A stretch of DNA of 64,000 bases, taken from assembly GCF_000250985.1 (NCBI RefSeq), contig NW_013524647.1, forward strand, positions 269,398-333,397, in the 5' to 3' direction. The position numbers and the translations under genes were made by a program. The DNA comes from Nematocida parisii ERTm1 (lineage: Eukaryota; Microsporidia). The notes below the pieces were generated by a model. It ran no database searches. It was not told where the DNA came from and saw only the letters and a program-made list of their open reading frames with translations. Below, piece after piece: positions 47,810-56,383 of the stretch. Position 1 is the stretch's first letter. Each line of letters begins with the position of its first letter.

Positions 47810-48453
47810 AGTGTTAATTTACAAAATAAATAAATAATCCAATGTATAAATTAATACACATAATAAATCTGTTGTACAGTACAGAATACTGATTACACAC
47901 AAGAAACAGAAACAAATGACAATATAGCATAAATTATCTCAATAAGTAAACAAATACCATAAAAAGATAAACTGCTCTGAAGATAGATAATATACATTAA
48001 AAGGTCTATATTATCAGTTAGATCTATTATATGCGCTGCTCTAATTACTCAGAAATTTATTCTTTTGTTCAGAACAGACTCTTCTTATACACACCTCTTA
48101 AATATTAAACAGTACTTTTATAGAGTATACCAGAGTATAAGCCAAATGTAATATATTATATAAATAAGCACAGACCGTGTAATTATGGTAGTGTATATAT
48201 TTCTATTTGAATTTCGGGTTATTTCTTATAATACGCTCTAATTTGAAGTCTATTATTGAAATTTAGACTATGGATACATTTGGGGTATTAAGAAAAAACC
48301 TGTGACTGCCTTGTAAAACGGTAATTATTGTTGTCAATTCAGGTATTAGAAAGTGAATTTAGTCTGCCTTACTTTAAATTATGTAAGAATATGCGACTCT
48401 AACAAAGGATTTTACTTCTACAATAAAAATAAGAAAATATTAGAATTTTCATA
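47810..48453. other. Divergent intergenic region, 644 bp
   Basis: It lies between Sec63 and Dim1. AT-rich; an exact TTCGGGTTAT at 48213-48222, about 230 bp before the Dim1 ATG. No gene was seen. Confidence 0.5.
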
Positions 48454-49350
48454 ATGGATGGACGGTTTAAGAAGACGTTTGGCCAGCACATTTTAAAAAA
48501 CCCAGGAATTGTAACTAATATGATTGACAAGGCAAAAATCAAGCCAACTGACACTGTTCTGGAGATAGGGCCCGGTACAGGAAATTTAACGCTAAAGCTA
48601 TTAGACAAGTGCAAGCGGGTGGTTGCCATAGAAAAAGATAGAAAAATAGCATCTGATCTTATAAAAAGAATAGGTGCAAGAAAAAACAAGCTGCAACTTC
48701 TGATTGAAGATGCGATAGATGCAAACTATCCATATTTTGATCTGTGTGTATCAAACACTCCGTACCAAATAAGCAGTCCTTTGGTTTTTAAGCTGCTAGA
48801 GTATCCCTTTAGGGCGTGCGTTCTTATGTTCCAGAAAGAGTTTGCGGACAGACTCTGTGCTGCTCCGGGGACAAGCAGCTACTGCAGGCTTTCTGTGTCT
48901 GTGCAAATTCGGGCAGTTGTCACGCACATTATGCGGGTTTCAAAAAAGAACTTCCGCCCACCTCCAAAGGTAGAGTCAAGCATTGTAAAGATTGAGCCAA
49001 GAAGAAATAAAGTGGATATAGACCTAACAGAGTTTGATGGCATGCTGCGCATATGCTTCAGCAGAAAGAACAAAACCATTGGGTCAATATTTAGGCAGAA
49101 CACAATAAAGAACCTTCTCTTTATGAACAGAGACAAAATAGCAGACATAGCAGAGGAAGATGATACACTAGCAGAGCCTGCTTTGACAGAAGAGCCATCC
49201 CGGAAGATATCCCCAGAACAAGAGGCTATTCTTAATAAAGTGCTAGAAGAAAGCAAACTAGAAAAAGAACGTGCAGCAAAAATGATAGTTGAAGATTTTC
49301 TGTTCCTTCTTATTAAATTCAAAGAAGCAGGAATATCGTTTAAAGCATAG
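48454..49350 (+). CDS. DIM1: 18S rRNA dimethyladenosine transferase Dim1
   Basis: A 298-residue Rossmann methyltransferase: GQHILKNPGIVTNMID at the start, SAM motif VLEIGPGTGNLT (residues 35-46), AIEKDRKI, the catalytic SNTPYQISSPLVF (N-L-P-Y type; Thr replaces Leu), MFQKEFADRLCAAPGTSSYCRLSV and FRPPPKVESSIVKI. It dimethylates two adjacent adenosines near the 3' end of 18S rRNA and also has a structural role in 40S maturation. The C-terminal extension is as in eukaryotic Dim1. It is followed 80 bp later by eL42. Confidence 0.93.
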   Translation: MDGRFKKTFGQHILKNPGIVTNMIDKAKIKPTDTVLEIGPGTGNLTLKLLDKCKRVVAIEKDRKIASDLIKRIGARKNKLQLLIEDAIDANYPYFDLCVSNTPYQISSPLVFKLLEYPFRACVLMFQKEFADRLCAAPGTSSYCRLSVSVQIRAVVTHIMRVSKKNFRPPPKVESSIVKIEPRRNKVDIDLTEFDGMLRICFSRKNKTIGSIFRQNTIKNLLFMNRDKIADIAEEDDTLAEPALTEEPSRKISPEQEAILNKVLEESKLEKERAAKMIVEDFLFLLIKFKEAGISFKA

Positions 49351-49424
49351 GCCAACTGCCCAGAATTTAATTTCGAATTTCAAACTGAAATTTTGCCATC
49401 CAGAAATTAATTTTATTTTTGTAG

Positions 49425-49430
49425 CCCTGC
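49425..49430 (+). promoter_or_regulatory. C-rich initiator of eL42
   Basis: TTTTATTTTTGTAGCCCTGC is immediately before the ATG; CCC at 49425-49427. Same pattern as other ribosomal-protein genes here. Confidence 0.45.
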
Positions 49431-49745
49431 ATGGTAAACTACCCAAAGACAAGAAAAACACATTGCCAGAAGTGCAATACACACGAAGTACACAAAGTAT
49501 CTCTCTACAAGAAGAGCAAGGAAAGACCAACCGCACAGGGTGCTCGTAGATACGCAAGAAAGCAGAGAGGGTTTGGAGGTCAAACCAAGCCTATTTTAAG
49601 AAGAAAGGCCAAGACAACCAAGAAAGTAGTTTTAAAGATGGAGTGCTCAAAGTGCAAGAGAAAGCAGTGCAAAGTGTTCAAGAGAGCAAAGCACGTAGAA
49701 ATTGGTGCACAGAAGAAAGCAAAGGGTGAGGCATTGAACTACTAA
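49431..49745 (+). CDS. RPL42: 60S ribosomal protein eL42 (L44/L36a)
   Basis: 104 residues: [59 protein letters not shown] and [25 protein letters not shown]. This is the complete eL42 sequence pattern with the four zinc-binding Cys (CxxC twice) and the GGQTKP loop at the 60S E site. It is one of the most conserved proteins in the window. Confidence 0.97.
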   Translation: MVNYPKTRKTHCQKCNTHEVHKVSLYKKSKERPTAQGARRYARKQRGFGGQTKPILRRKAKTTKKVVLKMECSKCKRKQCKVFKRAKHVEIGAQKKAKGEALNY

Positions 49746-49970
49746 GATCTTATGCTATTTCGTTAAATAAATTCGGGTTGTGTCTTGATATAAAAACATA
49801 TTATGTGCTATAAGCTGTTCTTTACTCATATTTATGCGCACATGGGCTGTGCACTTTTATTTTGTATAAATGTTCTTTTATTTTATGAATGGTTTATTCT
49901 TAACAGCTGGTGCTCATTCCATAATATCCTGTTTCTTTACGTTCGTTTATGCAGAAATAATTTTAAGCAT

Positions 49971-50411
49971 ATGAACGAGTCACCGGATGTGTGCACAGAA
50001 AAGTCTCCAGAGTATGTGATTGAATGGGAGAATAAAGAAATAGTTGTGAATAAAATGAGCATTTTTCAAATTATCAGAAATATACGTGATCCAGAGCACA
50101 GCTACACATTAGAAGATTTAAAAGTAGTAAGTATTGACAGAATATTCATAGATAAAACACCAGCAGGAGAGTTTGTTCGTGTTGTAGTAATCCCAACTAT
50201 TCCACACTGCTCAATGGTTGGTCTAATTGGTCTTTCAATTCTGTACAAGTTATTTAATACGCTGAGCAGTAAGTATATTGTAAGAGTGGAAGTACAGGAG
50301 GACAGCCACACTCTAGCAAATGATGTGACGAAACAGCTGTCAGATATAGAAAGAACCTATGCTGCGTTTTTAAACCCAAATATTATAGAAGCAATAATTC
50401 CACTACTTTAA
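49971..50411 (+). CDS. CIA2: Cytosolic Fe-S assembly factor Cia2 (MIP18 family)
   Basis: 146 residues from ATG 49971 (MNESPDV). A longer reading to 49803 adds a hydrophobic stretch not found in the family. IIRNIRDPEHSYTLEDLKVVSIDRIFID, VVVIPTIPHCSMVGLIGLSILYKL and VRVEVQEDSHTLANDVTKQLSDIERTYAAFLNPNI match FAM96/Cia2 (iRDPE.P.tLe.L.Vv....i......v.i.ftPTvPHCsmatLIGLcir.kL, h..e..vNKQL.DKeRVaAA.En..l). The reactive Cys in PHCS is present. Cia2 delivers Fe-S clusters to nuclear and cytosolic enzymes, the pathway that makes mitosomes essential. Confidence 0.92.
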   Translation: MNESPDVCTEKSPEYVIEWENKEIVVNKMSIFQIIRNIRDPEHSYTLEDLKVVSIDRIFIDKTPAGEFVRVVVIPTIPHCSMVGLIGLSILYKLFNTLSSKYIVRVEVQEDSHTLANDVTKQLSDIERTYAAFLNPNIIEAIIPLL

Positions 50412-50667
50412 ATACTCTTGATATAAATAAATCAGTTTTAACGAATATTTATAGTATTTTAGTGTATTTACTGCTTTTATAAGTAATTATGCAATAAAAT
50501 AGATTTTAATCCCAAGACGTACACTAATCCTATTAAATATCTTAATTATTTCTGATTTACACTCTATCGTATAAGTACTTCTTTCTGTAATATTCATTAT
50601 TACTGGCCTATTCATATAAAAATAAATTATTAGCCATATACTGCAGTATAAACATACACATATTTTA

Positions 50668-51129
50668 TTATTCTGTTGTATATTTTCTCATATCATACGC
50701 ATCCTCCTCTGGCTCTGTATAATACTTCTCTATTGTTTTGTGTACAACGTATCCACATTTTTTATAAAAATTAACTGCCACATTATTTGATACCCTAACA
50801 AACAAATCAATAAACTTCGACTTCCCCTTTTTAGCATTTAAATCATACATTTGCAAAAGGTTCCTTCCTATCCCATGCCTCCTAAATTCCTGTGAAATAC
50901 TCAGTGCTGTGACATGTGAATATAATGCTTTTGTATCTTTATATGTACCGTAATTCCCAATAATATATCCAATGGCATTACCAGATGAACTAACTGACAG
51001 GCAATAATCTGAATGGTTAGATAAATACCTTAAATAAAAATCAGGAGAGAACGAGCACGTGTTCTCATCTAAGTTTGGCAAATTCAAGTCAAGGAGGTCT
51101 AACGCAGTAAACTCTTTATAGACAAGCAT
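50668..51129 (-). CDS. NAT3: NatB N-terminal acetyltransferase catalytic subunit
   Basis: 153 residues from ATG 51129 (MLVYKEFTALDLLDL). The longer frame to 51225 reads through a tRNA gene and is rejected. FTALDLLDLNLPNLDENTCSFSPDFYLRYL matches the Naa20 start (f...dLf.fnnvNlD..tEnf...fYl.Yl). SHVTALSISQEFRRHGIGRNLL is the acetyl-CoA site (RxxGxG/A), and FIDLFVRVSNNVAVNFYKKCGYVVHKTIEKYY...DAYDMRKY closes the GNAT fold. NatB acetylates Met-Asp/Glu/Asn N-termini on the ribosome. Confidence 0.93.
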   Translation of the reverse strand: MLVYKEFTALDLLDLNLPNLDENTCSFSPDFYLRYLSNHSDYCLSVSSSGNAIGYIIGNYGTYKDTKALYSHVTALSISQEFRRHGIGRNLLQMYDLNAKKGKSKFIDLFVRVSNNVAVNFYKKCGYVVHKTIEKYYTEPEEDAYDMRKYTTE

Positions 51130-51159
51130 GGCTAAAAAATATTTAAAACATAAAAATAA

Positions 51160-51231
51160 TTCCGCTTCAGGGAATCGAACCCCGGCCGTCGCCGTGAGAG
51201 GGCGAAATCCTAGCCACTGGACCAAAGCGGA
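51160..51231 (-). tRNA. tRNA-Glu (CTC anticodon)
   Basis: 72 nt on the minus strand with a complete cloverleaf. The acceptor stem is TCCGCTT/AAGCGGA (7 bp). The anticodon arm is CGCC-CTCTCAC-GGCG, placing CTC at the anticodon. The T arm has GGTTCGATTCC with a CCGGG/CCCTG-type stem. The discriminator base is A. No intron. The TGGTCCAGTGGCTAGGA A-box and GGTTCGATTCC B-box are typical internal Pol III promoters. It lies 30 bp upstream of the NatB start codon. Confidence 0.93.
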
Positions 51232-51424
51232 TACATTATTTGTTTACATTACCCCATCGTACGTATTTATACTTATACCTATACTTATTTATGCACATTG
51301 TGTATAAAATATTTTTAATACATATATATATTGTTTATACACATTGTGTATAAAATGCTATAACTTATAAATAATTGTGTAAATAATTTATTACTTTTAA
51401 GTCATTGGTTTTTTAGTTCTATAC

Positions 51425-51739
51425 TTATTCCGGTGTGTTGTACTCTTCTGATATTTTCTTATTTGTTACTCCTTTTATTTCTGCCAACTTCCCTAAAATA
51501 TCTTGTGCAGTGTCTTTTAGTTTGTTATATTTATATAATTGCTGTATATTCTCGTTTGATCTTTTTTCAATCTCTTTCACCCTGTTAATGCTCTTGTAAT
51601 ATACATTATTTATAAATAAAAGCATTGCATAGTTGGTGTTGAAATTATCTGTTATGTTCATATTAAACAGTCTAAATAGCATTTGTATTCTTTTCTTGTG
51701 CTCTAAGTTTGTTTCAGATTCTTGCAGTACTTCTCTCAT
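51425..51739 (-). CDS. Small helical protein, unknown
   Basis: A 104-residue ORF from ATG 51739: charged and helical (LEHKKRIQMLFRLFNM, VKEIEKRSNENIQQLYKYNKLKDTAQDILGKLAEI), likely a short coiled coil. No family was recognised. It sits in an AT-rich zone between tRNA-Glu and eL34. Its regular amino-acid composition argues for a real gene, but independent support is lacking. Confidence 0.45.
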   Translation of the reverse strand: MREVLQESETNLEHKKRIQMLFRLFNMNITDNFNTNYAMLLFINNVYYKSINRVKEIEKRSNENIQQLYKYNKLKDTAQDILGKLAEIKGVTNKKISEEYNTPE

Positions 51740-52126
51740 ACAGGAAATAAAATAAACTATGACTTATAGAACTATGTACTAAAAATAATATATTTTATTG
51801 TATTATGTGTAATATATAATAAAATATATTATACATTGTATAATAATTACTGTATAATATTTTATTTCTGGATGTAGTACATTACTTATACTACATAGTA
51901 TTATTAATTCTGTTTTTTGTATGAGTATTTTTTATTGTACATATACTACTAAGTTATATTATAAGATATATTTTGTCTACGATTTATAGTTTATTATTAT
52001 ACAGTTTATAGGGTATTTATGGGTTTATTATAGCTCTATTCTCTCTTGTACCGTAAAGAATAGCAGTTATTTTTAACGAATTCTTTTTTCTGTGCTGTTT
52101 TATTTTTATTTTTTTATGCCTTGTAA
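51740..52126. other. AT-rich divergent spacer, 387 bp
   Basis: It lies between the small helical protein and eL34. It contains an imperfect TATACATTGTATA palindrome near 51832. It ends in TTTATTTTTTTATGCCTTGTAA directly before the eL34 ATG. Confidence 0.45.
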
Positions 52127-52450
52127 ATGGCACAAAGAGTAGTTAGAGCAGGATACAATCCATACATTACACCAAGTAATGTCATGGTGTTCGCAAAGGA
52201 TAAAGAGACCGGGAAATTATACTTCAAGAAACAGAAGAAGACAGGCAGCCCACAGAAGTGCGGAGACTGCAAGAAAAAGCTTGAGGGTATCCCAACACTT
52301 AGACCAGCAGCATTTGCAAGACTTCCAAAGTCTCAAAGAACCATTAACAGAGCATACGGAGGAACTGTATGCGGTGTGTGCGTAGAGAAAAGAATTCTCA
52401 AAAATTTCTTGACTGCTGAAGAGAAACAAATCAAAGAAATGACCCAATAA
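52127..52450 (+). CDS. RPL34: 60S ribosomal protein eL34
   Basis: 107 residues: RVVRAGYNPYITPSN, GKLYFKKQKKTGSPQKCGDCKKKLEGIPTLRP, FARLPKSQRTINRAYGGTVCGVCVEKRIL. These match eL34 (Y.tksnk.r.vkTPGgkl...y.kK....pkCgdc...L.Gip.lRp...arl.k..ktv.RaYGG..C..CVr.RI). The two CxxC pairs bind zinc. Complete and of normal length. Confidence 0.96.
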   Translation: MAQRVVRAGYNPYITPSNVMVFAKDKETGKLYFKKQKKTGSPQKCGDCKKKLEGIPTLRPAAFARLPKSQRTINRAYGGTVCGVCVEKRILKNFLTAEEKQIKEMTQ

Positions 52451-52490
52451 AACTATTTTATCCTTTAAAACACTAGTATTGTCATCTTTT

Positions 52491-54145
52491 ATGCGCGCAC
52501 CCTGGAATATTCTTGTATTGGCACTGAGGGCACGGGCCTTTCGAGTGTTCAGTGATAACATTACAATTAGATTAAATAACCACGGCATAGACAGAATTGA
52601 GTCTATTTCCTCTGAGGGCCGTAAAACTATTTCTGCAGCGATTCCTGTGAATAAGGAATCAGTTGAAGTGGATAGTAGCCAGTACAAATATGGAGACAAA
52701 GACAGAGTATCTAGCATGCAGAGCAGTACTTATCTGGACAATACTACCAAAGCTGCCCAGAATAAGAGGAAATGCTTAAAAAACTGCGGGAGTTGGAAGA
52801 GAGCCGAAAAAACAAGAGAACGGTGGAAGAAACAGAGAAGAGGAACAGTAAACTGCCGAATGATTCTAGAAACTGCGTTGTTTTAGAAATAATCCATCAT
52901 TTAAGCGCAGACCAAGAGAAACAGCTTAAAGAAAGCATAGAAAAGAGAAATGGATACTTACAATACGTATATAAAAATACTATTGAAGGATTCTCTGTCT
53001 GTAATTTATCGGAAGAGGCAATTGATGAAACATTATCAGAAATTAATACAGTAAAGCTGAACTTGGAGAGAAACACACAGTACTCTCTAGCGTATAAACA
53101 AACAGACTTACCTGATAATTTTTATACTGTAATCAACAGCCAGCAGCGCCTATTTAATGTGAAATGGCTGGATTCCTTCATTAATCGATATATCCGAAAT
53201 GGGTATCTTATAAAAAAATCCAGTTTATTTCGCTGGTACAGAAATAAGTATTTTCCTCTACAGAGTAACTATACTGGAAAAGGCATGCAGATAGAGATAC
53301 TTGATGCTGACATTGGGGTGGTTCATAAAGAAGTGTCAGGCCGGGTGAAAATAGTTCGAAAATATGCACAGCACCCGCCGAGCAGCCATCCTACATCTAT
53401 AATGACAGCTGCTGCTGGCATAACAACAGGGCTAGCAAAAGAAGCTAGAATTGTTTTACACCCCGTGTTTAAATTCGGTGTTGCCGACCTTTCTGATATT
53501 CTTTATGTGTTAGATGGAATATCCGTTAAAGAAAACAAGAAAATCATTTTACTCCCATTTACTGGCGAGAAGTCGGCTATATTAGACAAGTCATTGAAAA
53601 TGTTCTATGATGCAAATATCCCTGTAGTTGTTGCTGCAGGGAACAGTGCTGAGTCAGCATGTAACTATAGCCCATCTAGGTCTAAATATACAATCACTGT
53701 GGGAAGTATGTCTGACACACTCTACCCAGAAGTATGGTCCAACACAGGAGAATGTGTTGACACATATGCCCCAGGGTCTGCAACAGTTGGGGAAGTGTCA
53801 GAAATGTCTCCTGCTGTTAAGTATAGAATTCGGGAAGGAACAAGTCTATCTGCCGCTTACATGGCAGGATATCTTGCGGTTTTAATGCAAAGCACGAGAG
53901 TTTCTGTCTCTGAGATGAGAGAATACTTAACAAACAAGCTGTCCATCCATCTTCCTATGCTGCTAACAGCCGGAGAAAGTACTCCATTTGTTACTAGTGA
54001 TTTTGTGTATTACAGCGTGTTCATTGACGTCTGTATTGTTCTGTGTCCTATTTTGTTGCTTTTCTGGTTAATTAGTATTTACTGGAAGTCCAATAAAAAA
54101 GACCCATTTGTAAAACACAAATCCCGAAAGAAATCTTCTGTGTAA
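52491..54145 (+). CDS. Subtilisin-like serine protease, signal peptide in another frame
   Basis: The ORF 52772-54145 carries an inhibitor-like propeptide, then the S8 domain: EILDADIG (Asp), PSSHPTSIMTAAAG (His in place of SHGTH), VVVAAGNSAESA (oxyanion Asn) and REGTSLSAAYMAG (Ser). A C-terminal membrane segment (CIVLCPILLLFWLISIYW) ends in a basic tail. It lacks a signal peptide, but an upstream ORF from ATG 52491 (MRAPWNILVLALRARA) supplies a hydrophobic start and overlaps it in frame zero. A -1 change at the A6 run 52778-52783, phased A-AAA-AAC, joins them. Microsporidian subtilisins are secretory-pathway proteases linked to spore wall or polar tube maturation. Confidence 0.85.
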
Positions 54146-54542
54146 AACAGTACTTAAAACACTTAACTTATTTAATAAATATCATATATTTCACATTGGG
54201 CTTCTTTTGAAATACGATTGTAATGGATAAAGAATACTTCTTAATTATGCTATTTTAAACAAACACACTTTTTACTATATAGTTCGCATTATATCTCTCT
54301 TATACAACATAAATACTAAAGTACATTCTAAATGTATTAATCTAAAATGTGCTGCAATTGGTCTGTATATCTGCTTGATTGGCACTATACAATCTAAATA
54401 ATCTGTAAATACATTCAATAAGTGCCTATTTGATTAATTTGTAAAAATATTTTTTTTAAAACAGTAAAGTTTGAGGGGCCTTGAACGTGTAAAAATATTT
54501 TAATTCTTCTATTTTGCATAATCACAAAAACTAATTTTTATA
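54146..54542. other. Intergenic region, 397 bp
   Basis: AT-rich spacer between the protease and a lineage-specific gene. No feature was recognised. Confidence 0.45.
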
Positions 54543-55817
54543 ATGAGCTATAGTGAAGACAAGCTAAGAATTAAACTACAGACAGAATTATTTAGTAGCA
54601 CAGGCAAGGTTATTCCAGGGCTTAAAGATATATTAATCCGTATACTATCCGACATGAACAAACAAGAACCATTATTTGAAACAAAATATGCACCACTAAA
54701 CAATCTAGCGTATAATTCACTTGTTTTGCAAATATTGAACTCTGTTAATGAAAATAGTCCTTATGATGAAAACTGCATTATAGCCATAGTTAATAAGTCT
54801 ATAAAAAATACAAAAATAATTATGAACACAATTATAGACCCGAATAACCATTTATCTGATTATAAAAAGAAACACGCATACTACGATATAATGAATAATA
54901 ATCATTTGGTTGCAGCGCAGGTCTATAAAAAAAGACAGAACTTCTTCTGTCATACCATTAATAAATTATGTGCTCTGCATAATATATATGTGTTACCAGA
55001 TGTTATACTATCTAGTGATGCACTAGCGAATCTCTTTGAAATAGTTCATTCTATAGATATTCCAAGAATACAAAGAGCATTAGAAGTAATATTAAAGCAT
55101 GGAGACAGTCTTATTACAATAAATGAGAACGGAGAGGAAAAATCAAATATAATTGAACTTGGACTAAATAATGGTGATATTTATTCGTTACATCTACTTA
55201 CAAGAGTAGATACTAATGATATACATTGGCTTATAAATATAGCATACGATTCAATTTTTGTTGAAAGTAGTAGCAAGCATAATAACAAATACTTTTCTTC
55301 TCTGTATTATTTATTATACTTTCCAATATGGCAAATGTGCATAAAAACCGAAACAGACCATATTCTATCTTATATACACAAAGAAGTGAACAACTTTCAA
55401 AGATCATTGGATATTTTTAAAGGCATGAAATCATTAGTTATCTATGATGCAAGAGTACAATTTAATATTAATTCTATCTGGAAAAGTCCAAATTTTACAT
55501 TTGATACTTTTAAGAATAACTTGGTTCTAAAACATACAAGTAGTATAATCGATAAAATATCAGTTATTGCTAATAGACCCATTAGCACTAAAGTAATTAT
55601 TACATCAGAAGAGAATAATTATCAGAAAACTCGAAATGGCAATAGATACTTAAATATAAAGGGTAGGTTTGCCAGAACTTTCCTAGTTATTATGGTAATA
55701 TTTGCTCTTCTATTAATTTTTTGTGGTATGTTTGTATTATACCCTAATGAAGTAAATTTATTTATTTCTAATATTTTCTATTTTTTATTTAAGAAATGTA
55801 AATTTTCTTTACATTAA
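54543..55817 (+). CDS. Tail-anchored lineage-specific protein, unknown
   Basis: A 424-residue protein without a signal peptide. It is helical, with Asn/Lys/Ile-rich composition and one strong membrane segment near the C-terminus (TFLVIMVIFALLLIFCGMFVLYP) followed by a short hydrophobic tail. Parts (LEVILKHGDSLITINENGEEKSNIIELGLNNGDIYSLHLL) faintly recall ankyrin-type repeats, without a clear consensus. Composition is more AT-driven than in the housekeeping genes. It opens the block of lineage-specific genes at the right end. Confidence 0.65.
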   Translation: MSYSEDKLRIKLQTELFSSTGKVIPGLKDILIRILSDMNKQEPLFETKYAPLNNLAYNSLVLQILNSVNENSPYDENCIIAIVNKSIKNTKIIMNTIIDPNNHLSDYKKKHAYYDIMNNNHLVAAQVYKKRQNFFCHTINKLCALHNIYVLPDVILSSDALANLFEIVHSIDIPRIQRALEVILKHGDSLITINENGEEKSNIIELGLNNGDIYSLHLLTRVDTNDIHWLINIAYDSIFVESSSKHNNKYFSSLYYLLYFPIWQMCIKTETDHILSYIHKEVNNFQRSLDIFKGMKSLVIYDARVQFNINSIWKSPNFTFDTFKNNLVLKHTSSIIDKISVIANRPISTKVIITSEENNYQKTRNGNRYLNIKGRFARTFLVIMVIFALLLIFCGMFVLYPNEVNLFISNIFYFLFKKCKFSLH

Positions 55818-56383
55818 GAATAAAATATGAATAGGTTTATTTAAAATTAGAATAATTTATTATAAAGAATAAATAATTAAATAATTACATAAATATGATT
55901 TATTAAAATACAAAACAATTTAGATCTTACATACCCTAATGATATATTCACCAACATATCACTTAGATTATGTTTATATGCACATTTAAAGCCATTTGAT
56001 ATATTTATATCGTCTGGTTTTTCAGATTCATCTTGGTATTCTTTCTTATGTATATTCCTATCCCGTACAGCTATGCGTATACTATATTCTTTTTAGTAAT
56101 CTGTATGATATTGTTTTTAAAAATAAACTAGTATTACTTTTGCCTTTATTTGCACATATAAATCTATTTTACTCCCTTTATTCTTATTGTCATATGCTTT
56201 TTATCTATTTCTTGGCCTATTCTGACATCTATTAAGCACTTATATTTAATATCTCAGAGATAACCCCTGTAATATAAATATAATTTTATATTCCTTCTAA
56301 TATAAATGTATCATATGATTATATTTAATCTAATATTGATTTATTTTATAAATATAAATATAACTCAAAAAAATAAAAAATAA
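55818..56383. other. 5' flank of the first large secreted gene
   Basis: Its right part, from about 56080, matches the flank of the second copy (59500-59799), for example the ATATCTCAGAGATA block and CCCCTGTAATATAAATATAA. A 79-codon ORF at 55996-56235 is probably not a gene. Confidence 0.55.

Noticed and set aside
49803-49970. Hydrophobic N-terminal extension of Cia2
   Set aside because: Cia2 is cytosolic and the family begins near ATG 49971; the extension is AT-rich upstream sequence.
50668-51225. Longer NatB reading frame starting at 51225
   Set aside because: The extension reads through the tRNA-Glu gene; the family start fits ATG 51129.
55996-56235. 79-codon hydrophobic ORF before the first secreted copy
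   Set aside because: The homologous flank of copy 2 does not keep it open, so it is probably not coding.
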